The notes: generated by a model not told the origin, from the letters alone. Numbered from the stretch's first letter, positions 8,420 through 17,823 are shown. The stretch is DNA of 64,000 nucleotides from Desulfuromonas acetoxidans DSM 684 (GCF_000167355.1 NZ_AAEW02000009.1:105837-169836); one strand, 5' to 3'. A program made the numbers and translations.

Positions 8420-9944
8420 TCTGGGACGCTGGATTCCGGAGTCGTTTCACGGCCGGATTTGTCAGCCCTATCAGGACCCGTTTTCACGGCAACCCGACCA
8501 GCAACGGGCCAGTCGTCCGTTGCGACGAATCAATCCTGGCCACAACAAGGTCATCGCGTCACTGACCGAGGCTATTGAAGCTGCCGGACTCCAGAACGGC
8601 ATGTGTATTGCCACCCACCACCATTTGCGTAACGGCGATGCTCTGCTCGGTATGGTGGTGCGTGCCATTCACGCTTTGGGCTTGCGGGATATTGTCATCG
8701 CTTCCAGCTCAATCCATCCGGTGCATGCCGAATTGCTGCCCTACCTTCACGACGGCACCATTGCTGCGTTTGAATGTGGCGTTAATGGTTTAATCGGTGA
8801 GCTGGCCAGCAAAGGGGAGATTACCTGCCCCATCACGGTACGTACCCATGGTGGCCGGGCACGTGCCCTGATGAGTGGCGAAGTGCAGGTGGATGTGGCG
8901 TTTATTGCCGCACCCTGTTGCGACTGTTACGGCAATATCAATGGTTTTTCCGGGCCGTCGGCTTGTGGTTCTCTCGGCTATGCCAAGGTGGATGCTGACT
9001 ATGCTCAAACCGTGATTGCCGTGACCGACAATCTGCAGCCCTACCCGGTCGCGCCGATCTCCATTGCCCAGACCCAGGTGGACTATGTAGTTGAGGTGGA
9101 ACGCCTTGGTGATCCACAGAAAATCGTCTCCACGACGACCCGCACCACCACCGATCCCATCGGGCTGATGATTGCCGGTTATGCGGCCGAGGTGATTGAA
9201 GCGTCGGGCCTACTCAAAGATGGTTTTTCCTTTCAGACCGGCAGTGGTGGCACCAGCCTCGCGGTGGCCGAGCGGGTGCGCGACAAGATGCTGGCCGGGA
9301 AGATCAAAGGCAGCTTTGGCAGTGGTGGCATTACCGGCTATTTTGTCGACATGCTCGAACACGAATTGTTCCGCAGTTTGTTTGATGTGCAGTGCTTTGA
9401 TTTGCAGGCCGTGCAGTCCATTGGCCGTCATCCCGGTCATGTCGAGATCGATGCTGACATGTACGCCAACCCGTTCAATCGGGGGGCGGTGGTTAACCAG
9501 CTCGATGTGGTGATGCTTGGTGCCACTGAAGTGGACGTGGATTTTAATGTTAATGTCAATACCGAATCCAACGGCTACCTGTTGCACAACACCGGTGGCC
9601 ACAGTGATACCGCCGCTGGTGCCAAACTGTCGGTGATCACGGTGCCGTCCATTCGTGGCCGGCTGCCGATTGTACGTGATGCGGTGACGACAATCACCAC
9701 GCCGGGAGAGACCATCGATGTCATTGTCACCGAGCGCGGTATTGCCGTCAATGAACGCCACGATGATCTGCGCCGCGAACTGGAGAAACGCCATCTTCCA
9801 GTCAAGGATATTCGCCAGTTGCAAAAAGAGATTATCGCCCTGACCGGTCAACCCAAGCCTGTGGAGTTCGAAGATGATGTTATTGCAGTCATTGAATATC
9901 GAGACGGAACCATCATCGATTGTGTGCGACGGATTAAGGCGTGA
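8406..9944 (+). CDS. citF: Citrate lyase alpha subunit (citrate:acetyl-ACP transferase)
   Basis: A 512-residue subunit that exchanges acetate for citrate on the acyl carrier protein. It is related to family I CoA-transferases. Recognisable stretches are GMCIATHHHLRNGD near residue 62, the glycine-rich FQTGSGGTSLAV, GSFGSGGITGYFVDMLE and the C-terminal TERGIAVNERHDDL. The length is typical for CitF. The start lies inside the end of citE, with the likely ribosome site in the citE coding sequence, and the 3' end overlaps citX. Confidence 0.95.
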   Translation: MARTSLGRWIPESFHGRICQPYQDPFSRQPDQQRASRPLRRINPGHNKVIASLTEAIEAAGLQNGMCIATHHHLRNGDALLGMVVRAIHALGLRDIVIASSSIHPVHAELLPYLHDGTIAAFECGVNGLIGELASKGEITCPITVRTHGGRARALMSGEVQVDVAFIAAPCCDCYGNINGFSGPSACGSLGYAKVDADYAQTVIAVTDNLQPYPVAPISIAQTQVDYVVEVERLGDPQKIVSTTTRTTTDPIGLMIAGYAAEVIEASGLLKDGFSFQTGSGGTSLAVAERVRDKMLAGKIKGSFGSGGITGYFVDMLEHELFRSLFDVQCFDLQAVQSIGRHPGHVEIDADMYANPFNRGAVVNQLDVVMLGATEVDVDFNVNVNTESNGYLLHNTGGHSDTAAGAKLSVITVPSIRGRLPIVRDAVTTITTPGETIDVIVTERGIAVNERHDDLRRELEKRHLPVKDIRQLQKEIIALTGQPKPVEFEDDVIAVIEYRDGTIIDCVRRIKA

Positions 9945-10419
9945 CCTGCTCGACGCCCGTGAACAGCGTCAATGGGAGATCGACCAGTTTATCCAATCCG
10001 GCCATGCCGCAGTGATTCAGATCGCCACCAATTTCCCCGGTGCCGACAAGGCTCCCGAAGGGTGTGAGGCCCTGGTGGCCTGGGCACAGACGCAACTTGA
10101 GGAACAGTTGCAGGCGGTGACGGTATTGCACAGCCGCGATCGGGCCGGAGTGTACAGTTTGCTGATCAGCTCACAGGATGCAATCCGCTGCAAACAGATG
10201 GCGATTGATGTCGAACTGTCCCGTCCGTTTGCCCGTTTGCTTGATATTGATGTTTACGGTGCGCTCAGTGGTCAGATTCACCGTCAGGCGTTGGGCTATC
10301 CGGCCCGCCCCTGTCTGTTGTGCGAAGCGAATGCCATGGACTGTATAAGGAGTGAACGTCATGATCAGGATGCCGTTATACGCGCCGCTTACCACCATTT
10401 GCAGAACTTTACCCGATGA
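9874..10419 (+). CDS. citX: Apo-citrate lyase phosphoribosyl-dephospho-CoA transferase
   Basis: A 181-residue CitX that transfers the prosthetic group precursor to the CitD serine. The core RPFARLLDIDVYG and the nearby PARPCLLC correspond to the conserved acidic nucleotidyltransferase-like motif and the following Arg/Cys segment of the family. The assigned ATG 9874 has GGAG 7 nt upstream but overlaps citF by 71 nt. An in-frame GTG at 9922 would give a more typical N-terminus just before RRDLLDAREQRQ, so the true start is uncertain by 16 codons. The 3' end overlaps citG. Confidence 0.85.
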   Translation: MMLLQSLNIETEPSSIVCDGLRRDLLDAREQRQWEIDQFIQSGHAAVIQIATNFPGADKAPEGCEALVAWAQTQLEEQLQAVTVLHSRDRAGVYSLLISSQDAIRCKQMAIDVELSRPFARLLDIDVYGALSGQIHRQALGYPARPCLLCEANAMDCIRSERHDQDAVIRAAYHHLQNFTR

Positions 10420-11203
10420 TCGGCTCAGTGAGGCGTTCTGCCGTGGTGCGCGACGTGAGCTGCTGCTGACGCCCAAGCCGGGGCTGGTCGATGTGTTTGA
10501 CAACGGCTCCCATGACGATCTCAACCTGATCGTGATGCAGCAGTCCATTGACCTGCTGCCGCTGTATTATCATGACCTCATGGCCATCACGCTCTCCCCC
10601 TTTGACCCTGAGGTGGTTCGCACTGTCGGCCTGGCCGCCGAAGAACGGATGATGATCCACTGCGGCACCAATACCCATAAAGGCTACGTGTTTCTTAGTG
10701 GCCTGGTTTTACTCGCCCTGCGTTATGGTCGCGACCTGCGCCATAATCTCCGCCAATTGAGTCGACAACTGTTTGCCGGTGGTCGTCAGAGCGGCAGTCA
10801 CGGTGTCGCCTGTCAGCATCTCTACGGCTGCACGGGAATTGTCGGAGAGTGTCTTGACGGTTTGCCGTCGCTGTTTGAACACGGGTTGCCCTGTTATCGG
10901 AGCTATCGCAATCAGGGGATGGATGAAACCCGCGCCGGACTGGCTTTGATGGGACGACTGATGCAGGTGGTTGAGGACACCACCAGTTATCACCGGGCTG
11001 GAATGCACGGTGCCACGGTGATCCGGCATGATGGTGTTGTTCTGGAAAAACGCCTGGCTGCCGGTGGGCAAGTGGAGGACTGGCTGGTGCAGCGTAACCA
11101 TTATTATCGTCAGTTGAATCTGACCATGGGCGGTGTTGCCGATATGATGGCGTTGACCTTTGCCCTGGATCAGCTGCTTGATGAAGAAGGAGCTGCGTCA
11201 TGA
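10361..11203 (+). CDS. citG: Triphosphoribosyl-dephospho-CoA synthase
   Basis: A 280-residue enzyme that makes the prosthetic-group precursor from ATP and dephospho-CoA. Family motifs are TPKPGLVDVFDNGSHDDLNL near the N-terminus, HCGTNTHKGYVF in the middle and HGVACQHLYG. ATG 10361 is chosen because AAGGAG lies 8 nt upstream. An in-frame GTG 9 nt earlier overlaps that ribosome site. The gene completes the enzyme set needed for active citrate lyase. No citrate carrier or oxaloacetate decarboxylase is encoded in the operon. Confidence 0.93.
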   Translation: MIRMPLYAPLTTICRTLPDDRLSEAFCRGARRELLLTPKPGLVDVFDNGSHDDLNLIVMQQSIDLLPLYYHDLMAITLSPFDPEVVRTVGLAAEERMMIHCGTNTHKGYVFLSGLVLLALRYGRDLRHNLRQLSRQLFAGGRQSGSHGVACQHLYGCTGIVGECLDGLPSLFEHGLPCYRSYRNQGMDETRAGLALMGRLMQVVEDTTSYHRAGMHGATVIRHDGVVLEKRLAAGGQVEDWLVQRNHYYRQLNLTMGGVADMMALTFALDQLLDEEGAAS

Positions 11204-11212
11204 TAAGATTCT

Positions 11213-11249
11213 ATGATATAAACAGGAGATAGGATTAATCTTATATCAT
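11213..11249 (+). promoter_or_regulatory. Inverted repeat spanning the 5' region of the GGDEF-EAL gene
   Basis: Arms 11213-11221 (atgatataa) and 11241-11249 (ttatatcat) match perfectly. The loop contains the purine-rich AGGAGATAGG, and the right arm contains the first possible ATG (11248). The structure could end the cit transcript weakly, act as an operator, or hide the upstream start codon. Confidence 0.4.
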
Positions 11250-14200
11250 GCTTTCCGGCTTAATTTTTTCCGTCGGAAGCCGACTTTCTCATGCCGCCTC
11301 TTCCTGTGGGGACACCATGGTTGTCAATACGTTTAAAGTTTCACTGCTGTGGCGCTTTCTTCTGGTGTCCTGTCTGCCGATGTTTATTGTGGGCATGTTC
11401 AGTCTGTCCTTTATTATTGACAGCACCCGTGATCAGCTTGACCGTCAGCTTGTCCAGCAGGCTGAAAATATCCGTACCGCCATCCAGTTTATCATCGACA
11501 AGCCCGAATCCACCCTACGTCACATGACCACCGGCTTATCCTCCTACGATTTTCGTGGTGATAGTGGATTGAACAATCGTTTGCAAAGTGTCGTCAACCG
11601 CTCGGAGATCATCGAGGCGATCTTTATCCTCAATCATCAGGATGTTGTTCTTCACGCCGGCTTGCCCAACGCTCTGGAAACGCAACGGCAAACCTTTATC
11701 GGTTACGATCTGTCTGAAAATGACGAAGTAAAACGCAGTAAGGCGCAACGCAGCATTTACTGGTCGAGTGTGGTGTCGTCGATTGTTACCGGGGAACCAG
11801 CGGTGGTCCTGTGTCAGCCGTTCCATCAGTATCTGCTGTTTGCCTATCTCAACCTCAACCGTCTTACAGCGCTCACCAGCCACCTGCCCACGGATTCCAC
11901 CGCCGGGATTGCTGTGATCGGCCGTAATGGGCGGGTGTTGTTCAGCAGTGGAGAACCACAAGCCTCCCAGCACGGTGATCTGAGCACCCTGGTGCCGGTA
12001 CAGAGGGGGTTACAGGGGATCGAAGGACACTACAACTATTTGTGGAACGGTGATGTTCATATCGGCAATGTGCTGATTATTCCCGAAACCGGCTGGCTGG
12101 TGTTGGTGTCGCAGCCGAAATACCTTGCCTATGCCGAAATCAACTACCTGCAGAACCTGTTTTTGTTCGGTGGTGTGAGTTGTGTGGTGCTGTCATTGCT
12201 GGTGGCGTTTGCCGTGGCCCGTCGATTGTCCCAACCGATGACGCAACTGGAAACCTGTGTCAAGGAGATGGCTCGTGGTGAGTGGGATGCATCGGTCGAA
12301 GTCAGCGGCTTTGCCGAGGCCAAAGCCCTGGCGCAACATGTTCGAGCCATGGGCCGGGCCATTCAAGAGCGTGAAACAGAGTTGTCCCGCGAACGTGACC
12401 GTTTTCAGGCGCTGTTCGATAACGTCAACGATGCGGTGTTCATGTGCTCTGTTGATGAGGAGCAGAGGGTCGGCAACTTTGTCGAGGTTAATGGTGTCGC
12501 CAGCGATCTGCTCGGCTATTCACGCGCTGAATTTTTGCAGATGACGCCGATGGATATTGACACCACCATCGACAGCCTTTCGTTACGGGACCATATTGGC
12601 TCCATCTCGATGGAGTCCGATCAGCCGATTCCCGGTCTGATCGAGACAACCATGGTGACCAAGCAGGGGCGCAAAATGCCTTTTGAGATCAATCTGCAGC
12701 CATTGCGTCTGGATGATCAACAGATGCTGGTGTGTGTGGCGCGGAATATCACCGACCGCAAACAGGCTCAGCGTGCCCTCAATGCTCTGGTGACCAGTAC
12801 CGTCGGGTCGACGGGAAAATCGTGCTTTGAGAAGATTCTGCGGGAGCTGTGCCTCTATTTTGAGATGGATGGCGCCCTGATTGGTATCCCCAACGACGGC
12901 GACCATGTCGAATGTCTGTCGATGTTGTTTCTCGGTCATTACCGCGATGGCTACTCCTATCCGCTGGTGGGATCTCCCTGTGAGAAGGTGTTGCGCAACG
13001 AGGTGTGTTTTTATCCGTCCGGGGTGCGTGAGCTGTTTCCGCAAGATGTTGATTTCAAACAGATGGGCATTGAGAGTTATTTCGGCATTCCGCTGGTCAA
13101 TTCCGAGCAAAAAGTGGTTGGTGTGCTCAATGGCTTCTCCCGGCAGCGCATGCACCTGCCGCCGGATGCTCGCGAGATTCTGTCCATTGTTGCTGCCCGT
13201 GCCGCCACCGAGCTGGAACGTCTCAAGGCGGACGAGGCTCTGGCGGAACACCGTAAGCAACTCAGTTATCTGGCTTTTCACGACCCCCTGACCCAATTGC
13301 CCAACCGGTTACGTTTTACCGAAGTGCTGGAAGCGGCGGTCGGCGATGCTGAAGGTCATGGCCGCTATCTGAGCCTGCTGTTTATCGACCTTGACCGCTT
13401 TAAGAATATCAACGATTCCCTTGGCCACAGTATTGGCGACAAGTTGCTGCAGGCCGTGGCACGACGCACCGGTAGCCTGATCGACTCCGCTGATGTTCTG
13501 GCCCGTTTAGGCGGCGATGAATTCGCCATCCTGTTGTTCAATTGTGTGACGCCGGTCGTCGGCGCTGATACGGCCCAGCGGGTGATTGATGCTCTGTCGC
13601 AACCCTTCCAAATCGATGATTATTCTCTGCACGTGTCGGCCAGCATCGGCATTACCGTAGCGCCGGTGGACGCACGCGAACCGGATGAGCTGATCAAATG
13701 CGCGGACATTGCCATGTTCAAAGCCAAGGATGCCGGTCGCAATACGTATAAATTTTATGAGCGCAGCATGAACCTGAAAACGCATGAATTATTGCTGTTG
13801 GAAAATGATCTGCGCCATGCCTTGAGCCGAGATCAGCTTGAGTTGTATTACCAGCCGCAACTGGATCTGCAGAGCAACTGCATTGTCGGGTTTGAGGCCT
13901 TGTTGCGTTGGAACCATCCGGAACGTGGTCTGGTTTCGCCGCTGGAGTTTATTCCTCTGGCCGAGGAGACCGGATTGATTGTGTCGATGGGGGAATGGAT
14001 TCTGCGTAGTGCCTGTCGGCAGATCCGGACGTGGAATGAGGAGCATGGTCGCCAGCTACGGGTGGCAGTGAATATCTCGGCGCGGCAGTTCCACCATTAC
14101 GATCTGGTCCACTGTGTTGAAAAGGTTCTCGAACAGACCGGCGTACCGACCGAGTGGTTGGAGCTGGAGATTACCGAGAGCCTGCTGATGTACGACATTC

Positions 14201-14595
14201 AGTCGTCGATTGAAACCATGATGCGTCTTAAAAAACTCGGGGTGCGGCTGGCGATCGATGATTTCGGCACCGGCTATTCATCGTTGAGTTATCTCAAGAA
14301 ATTCCCCATTTGCAGTCTCAAGATCGATAAATCGTTTGTCGACGATCTGCTCACCGATGCCAGTGATGCGGCCATTGCCGAGTCAACGTTGGCTCTGGCC
14401 AGCAAAATGGACCTGATGGTTGTGGCTGAAGGTATTGAACAGCAGGAGCAGCTCGATTATTTGCAGCAGCGTGGCTGTCAGTTCGGTCAGGGCTACCTCA
14501 TCAGCCGCCCATTGCCGGTGGCGCAGTGCACGCAGTTCTGCCGTGAGCGCTTCACCGAGGATTGTGCGCGCCAATCTTCGCAATCTGACAGCTGA
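11248..14595 (+). CDS. Membrane sensor with HAMP, PAS, GAF, GGDEF and EAL domains
   Basis: A protein of up to 1,115 residues for c-di-GMP turnover. It has a membrane helix (about 35-57), an extracytoplasmic sensor region, a second helix (about 305-325), HAMP, PAS (about 385-505), GAF (about 515-665), GGDEF (about 680-840) and EAL (about 855-1100). The GGDEF signature LARLGGDEF is intact, but the upstream inhibitory RxxD site is not present. The EAL domain keeps EALLRW, the DDFGTGYSSL loop and a late KIDKSF, so phosphodiesterase activity is plausible. Start is ambiguous: ATG 11248 lies in an inverted repeat, while ATG 11317, 23 codons later, has GGGGA upstream and begins just before the first helix. 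It lies 45 nt after citG, so it may be read with the cit operon. Confidence 0.9.
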   Translation: MLSGLIFSVGSRLSHAASSCGDTMVVNTFKVSLLWRFLLVSCLPMFIVGMFSLSFIIDSTRDQLDRQLVQQAENIRTAIQFIIDKPESTLRHMTTGLSSYDFRGDSGLNNRLQSVVNRSEIIEAIFILNHQDVVLHAGLPNALETQRQTFIGYDLSENDEVKRSKAQRSIYWSSVVSSIVTGEPAVVLCQPFHQYLLFAYLNLNRLTALTSHLPTDSTAGIAVIGRNGRVLFSSGEPQASQHGDLSTLVPVQRGLQGIEGHYNYLWNGDVHIGNVLIIPETGWLVLVSQPKYLAYAEINYLQNLFLFGGVSCVVLSLLVAFAVARRLSQPMTQLETCVKEMARGEWDASVEVSGFAEAKALAQHVRAMGRAIQERETELSRERDRFQALFDNVNDAVFMCSVDEEQRVGNFVEVNGVASDLLGYSRAEFLQMTPMDIDTTIDSLSLRDHIGSISMESDQPIPGLIETTMVTKQGRKMPFEINLQPLRLDDQQMLVCVARNITDRKQAQRALNALVTSTVGSTGKSCFEKILRELCLYFEMDGALIGIPNDGDHVECLSMLFLGHYRDGYSYPLVGSPCEKVLRNEVCFYPSGVRELFPQDVDFKQMGIESYFGIPLVNSEQKVVGVLNGFSRQRMHLPPDAREILSIVAARAATELERLKADEALAEHRKQLSYLAFHDPLTQLPNRLRFTEVLEAAVGDAEGHGRYLSLLFIDLDRFKNINDSLGHSIGDKLLQAVARRTGSLIDSADVLARLGGDEFAILLFNCVTPVVGADTAQRVIDALSQPFQIDDYSLHVSASIGITVAPVDAREPDELIKCADIAMFKAKDAGRNTYKFYERSMNLKTHELLLLENDLRHALSRDQLELYYQPQLDLQSNCIVGFEALLRWNHPERGLVSPLEFIPLAEETGLIVSMGEWILRSACRQIRTWNEEHGRQLRVAVNISARQFHHYDLVHCVEKVLEQTGVPTEWLELEITESLLMYDIQSSIETMMRLKKLGVRLAIDDFGTGYSSLSYLKKFPICSLKIDKSFVDDLLTDASDAAIAESTLALASKMDLMVVAEGIEQQEQLDYLQQRGCQFGQGYLISRPLPVAQCTQFCRERFTEDCARQSSQSDS

Positions 14596-15180
14596 TCAGG
14601 CCCGCTTTTTCTCATGTCGGTGGAGCTCAATCCAGGCAGCCAGCAGCGCGCCGAGATGGGCGAGAACCATGTCCTTCTGCGCATCCCATTGATCCCCTTG
14701 TGTACCGAGAAACGCAATCCCCAATTCCGGATGGGTCCATTCTGTGGCCAGCCATTCGACAATCTCATAGATCCCAGAAGCGCTGAACAGAATCAACAGT
14801 GTGACCACCAGCCGCAGTGTTGACCGATGGAATGTTGTAGCCAGTTGTTCCTGTAGGGGGCGAAACAGCAGTAGACCAAATAAAAAATGAACCAGCCGAT
14901 CATAATGGTTGCGTTGCCAACTGAGAGAATCGGCCAGCGTGTTGAGCCAGGGCATCTGCGCGTAGGTGTAGTGGGCACCGATAGCATGGAGGACAAAAAA
15001 GACCCAGAGCAGTCCGGCTGCACTATTAGAAAATGGTCGGCGGCGATGGAGCCAGAACAGAACCGGCAGGGCCGCAAAAACCAGGAGGTTTTCCAGCAAC
15101 CAGTCGTCGCGATAGCGCGGATGGATGGCCAGAAGCAGCCAGATGATCGCATAACTGATCAACAGAAGTCGTTGTAACAT
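14596..15180 (-). CDS. DUF2238 (YjdF-like) integral membrane protein
   Basis: A 194-residue protein with about five or six hydrophobic helices. Polar motifs of the family are YDRLVHFLFGLLLFRP and SGIYEIVEWLATEW, plus the late GTQGDQWDAQKDMVLAHLGA. The conserved Asp, His and Glu residues sit at membrane boundaries. The function of the family is unknown. ATG 15180 follows AAGGAG at a good distance. Its stop directly abuts the stop of the convergent GGDEF-EAL gene. Confidence 0.8.
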   Translation of the reverse strand: MLQRLLLISYAIIWLLLAIHPRYRDDWLLENLLVFAALPVLFWLHRRRPFSNSAAGLLWVFFVLHAIGAHYTYAQMPWLNTLADSLSWQRNHYDRLVHFLFGLLLFRPLQEQLATTFHRSTLRLVVTLLILFSASGIYEIVEWLATEWTHPELGIAFLGTQGDQWDAQKDMVLAHLGALLAAWIELHRHEKKRA

Positions 15181-15292
15181 CGTCAATCTCCTTGGCGGAA
15201 AAGCGAAATAGTTACAGGCGGCTACAAGGTTTTCAGCATCCACCTACGCCAGGTGGCCAAAACGTTTTATGGCATTATTTAACCTTACCCTC

Positions 15293-15321
15293 TTGACAGA
15301 CTATCGGCAACGGCGTAAAAC
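15293..15321 (+). promoter_or_regulatory. Sigma-70-type promoter of the Fur-family gene
   Basis: TTGACA at 15293-15298, a 17-nt spacer, then TAAAAC at 15316-15321. Transcription would begin near 15328, about 33 nt before the ATG. Confidence 0.55.
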
Positions 15322-15333
15322 AGTTTGTGCGAC

Positions 15334-15348
15334 TGAGACTCGTTCTCA
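15334..15348 (+). promoter_or_regulatory. Fur/PerR-like operator
   Basis: TGAGA and TCTCA flank a 5-nt centre between the -10 element and the ribosome site of the Fur-family gene. The 15-bp dyad resembles Fur-family 7-1-7 boxes, so autoregulation of the regulator and flavoprotein pair is likely. Confidence 0.5.
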
Positions 15349-15360
15349 ATTGGAGGAACT

Positions 15361-15813
15361 ATGGAAGCACTGGATCAATTCAAACAATTTTTGCAACAGC
15401 GCGGACTGAAATTTACCCGTGAACGCGACAGGATTTTTCAGGCGATTGTCGATTTTGAGAAACCTTTCGATGTCGACGGATTGCTGTTTCATCTCAAGCA
15501 GCACGAGGTGAAGACGTCCAAAGCCACTATTTACCGGACGTTGCAGTTACTCCTTGAATCGGGATTGCTGCGGACCATCAGCCTCTCGCCTTCGGATCAT
15601 CGAAGCAATTTATACAGTTTATGCGGAAAATTTCGTGCCTACGATCATTTGGTCTGCACTGGTTGCGGTAAAGTGACCGATGTTGAAAAAAAGCAGATTT
15701 GCGACAGTTGCCGCCTCATTACTGAAGAGCGTGGTTATCAGTTAGAATCGCATAGTTTACGCATCTTTGCCTTGTGTCCGGACTGTCAGAAAAAAGGACT
15801 GAGAGTCTGTTAG
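15361..15813 (+). CDS. Fur/PerR-family transcriptional regulator
   Basis: A 150-residue metalloregulator. The winged helix (about 1-85) contains the DNA-recognition segment KTSKATIYRTLQLLLESG. The dimerisation part has DHLVCTGCGKV, a CDSC pair and a final CPDC, so at least two CxxC pairs could hold structural zinc. The usual histidine cluster just before DHLVC is missing (it reads FRAYDHLVC), so the regulatory metal site differs from typical Fur. The ribosome site is TGGAGGAACT. An operator-like dyad lies upstream and a disulfide-reductase-family flavoprotein follows 32 nt later, which suggests a role in oxygen or peroxide response rather than iron uptake. That last point is inference. Confidence 0.88.
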   Translation: MEALDQFKQFLQQRGLKFTRERDRIFQAIVDFEKPFDVDGLLFHLKQHEVKTSKATIYRTLQLLLESGLLRTISLSPSDHRSNLYSLCGKFRAYDHLVCTGCGKVTDVEKKQICDSCRLITEERGYQLESHSLRIFALCPDCQKKGLRVC

Positions 15814-15845
15814 CAGGCATTGAAATCAACCATGGAGGGAACACA

Positions 15846-17195
15846 ATGAATACAACTGATGTGGCGATTATCGGCGGTTCTGCCGCCGGCCTGGCCGCTG
15901 CAACCACCCTGATGAGACGTTATCCTGAAAAACGGATCAGCTTGATCCGCAACGTAACTCAAACCGTTGTACCGTGCGGAATTCCGTATGTGTATGGCAC
16001 ATTGGGCGCGGTGAATAAAAACATCATCCCTGACAACCAGTTTCGCGATGCCGGTGTGAATATCATCACCAAACACGTTAACGTGATCGATCGTGATAAC
16101 AAGGTTGTGGAATTTGATGACGGTGAGACACTTGGCTACGATAAGCTCATTCTTAGTACCGGTTCCAAACCGTTTTTGCCGCCGATTGACGGCGTTGATT
16201 TGACCAATGTGTTCTGCATCCACAAAGACCCTGCCCACTTGCAGACGATCCTCGATGCCCTCAACCCGGCGCAGAATGTCGTGGTGATTGGTGGCGGATT
16301 TATCGGGGTGGAGATGGCCGAGCAAATTGCCCGCATGGAATCGCGCCCTGCCCATATCCGTCTGGTGGAGATGCTTCCTCACTGCCTGATGACGGCATGC
16401 GAGGAGGAATATTGTGTGGTGGCCGAAAAAGAGCTGGAACGTGAAGGGGTCGAAGTGATGACCAATTGCCAGGTCAAGGCAATTCACGGTGATTCAGGCG
16501 TGCAGACCGTTGAGCTGGCCGACGGCAGGCAGCTGGATGCCGATGTGGTCGTGATCGGTATCGGTGCGGCACCGAATATTGAGTTGGCCGAGCGATCGGG
16601 TATTGCCTGTGATGCACGGGGTGGTGTCAAAGTGTCACGCACGTTGCAAACCAGTGATCCGGCGATCTATGCCGCCGGCGACTGCGCGGAAAAATTCTCG
16701 TTTTTCAATGGAGAACCCAGTGCCATTCGCCTGGCGTCTATTGCCGCATCCGAAGGGACCATTGCCGCTTCAAACCTTTATGCCGACACACAGCGTGAAA
16801 CTCTTGGCGCGCTCGGGGCTTTTGCAACGAAAGTGGGTACACGCAGCATTGCTGCAGCCGGGATCACTACCCAAGCTGCCAAGCAGCAGAACCTTGATGT
16901 TGTTATCGGTGAAGCCGTTGCCTCCAACATGCATCCCGGTTCACTGCCCAATGCCATCGCCGATATGCGCGTGAAACTGATTTTTGAGCGTCAGACCGGT
17001 CGCCTGCTTGGTGGTCATGTCTGCGGTGGTGACAGTTCAGCGGAGTTGGCTAATGCCATTGCCGTGGCGGTCCAGGCCCAACTGACCGCGAATGACCTGT
17101 CCCTCATGCAGTACGCGACCCACCCGTTGCTGACCGCATCACCGGTGATGTATCAACTGATGGTTGCGGCGGAAAATGCCCTGATTCAGCTGTAG
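15846..17195 (+). CDS. FAD/NAD(P)-dependent oxidoreductase (NADH oxidase / CoA-disulfide reductase family)
   Basis: A 449-residue flavoprotein. It has an N-terminal FAD motif (VAIIGGSAAGLAAA), a single redox cysteine in VVPCGIPYVYG (about residue 43), a second dinucleotide motif for NAD(P)H (VVVIGGGFIGVEMAE), the FAD-ribityl element IYAAGDCAEK and a C-terminal dimerisation domain. One conserved Cys instead of a CxxxxC pair puts it in the Nox/CoADR/Npsr group. Substrate (oxygen, CoA disulfide, polysulfide) cannot be chosen from sequence. ATG 15846 follows TGGAGGGAACACA. Co-transcribed with the Fur-family gene. Confidence 0.85.
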   Translation: MNTTDVAIIGGSAAGLAAATTLMRRYPEKRISLIRNVTQTVVPCGIPYVYGTLGAVNKNIIPDNQFRDAGVNIITKHVNVIDRDNKVVEFDDGETLGYDKLILSTGSKPFLPPIDGVDLTNVFCIHKDPAHLQTILDALNPAQNVVVIGGGFIGVEMAEQIARMESRPAHIRLVEMLPHCLMTACEEEYCVVAEKELEREGVEVMTNCQVKAIHGDSGVQTVELADGRQLDADVVVIGIGAAPNIELAERSGIACDARGGVKVSRTLQTSDPAIYAAGDCAEKFSFFNGEPSAIRLASIAASEGTIAASNLYADTQRETLGALGAFATKVGTRSIAAAGITTQAAKQQNLDVVIGEAVASNMHPGSLPNAIADMRVKLIFERQTGRLLGGHVCGGDSSAELANAIAVAVQAQLTANDLSLMQYATHPLLTASPVMYQLMVAAENALIQL

Positions 17196-17245
17196 CGCCT
17201 AGCAAACACCCGGTCACGGGCGTCTGCTGCATTTTGAATGACATG

Positions 17246-17276
17246 CGCCCCGTTTGACATGATGTTGAACGGGGCG
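17246..17276 (+). terminator. Hairpin terminator after the flavoprotein gene
   Basis: Arms CGCCCCGTT (17246-17254) and AACGGGGCG (17268-17276) form a 9-bp GC-rich stem followed by TTCCTCTCTC. Confidence 0.65.
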
Positions 17277-17457
17277 TTCCTCTCTCAGATTTGATAAAAA
17301 TTATAAAACAAAGTTTGTTTGTTTGATTTCAATGGTCTGTATGGAAACCGAGGCGCCATTGCTGAAAAACAATCAACAAGATTTGCCTGTCGGGATGAAT
17401 CTCGCTATAGTTATCACGAAAACGTGGCGGCAACACGCTGGTATTCCGGGAGGCTTC

Positions 17458-17823
17458 ATGTACACAAAACTCAGTAAACTCATGACGCTGTTTGGCCTTT
17501 GTGCCATGGGGTTCTATGCGATCATGCTGTCTTCCGGGCAGTTTTCAGTCGAAGTCCTACCGCAGTTCGCCCTGTCAGCGGTTTTTTTTCTCAGCTCGGG
17601 TCGGATGATGAAAAAGGTTGCCAGGAGGATTCGTGCTGGCCAATCCGAACAGGATGAAGATCAAGCCAATCGCATTGACCTGCAGTTGCTCAGTTGGGTA
17701 GTGGGCATCGCGCTCTTGATGGTCCTCAGTCTGCTTCTCCTCGTTCCATTTGGTGTAACCATTGAACATACTTATCTTTTTAAAGTTGCTCATCAACTTT
17801 TTGACAGCGCCTTAATCCCCTGA
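17458..17823 (+). CDS. Small membrane protein of unknown function
   Basis: 121 residues with two N-terminal hydrophobic segments (LMTLFGLCAMGFYAIML and FALSAVFFLSSG), a basic and acidic cytoplasmic-looking loop (KKVARRIRAGQSEQDEDQ) and a third strong helix (WVVGIALLMVLSLLLLVPFG). No family is recognised. ATG 17458 has GGGAGG at good distance. It appears monocistronic, between a terminator and a long upstream region of the transporter gene. Confidence 0.6.
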   Translation: MYTKLSKLMTLFGLCAMGFYAIMLSSGQFSVEVLPQFALSAVFFLSSGRMMKKVARRIRAGQSEQDEDQANRIDLQLLSWVVGIALLMVLSLLLLVPFGVTIEHTYLFKVAHQLFDSALIP

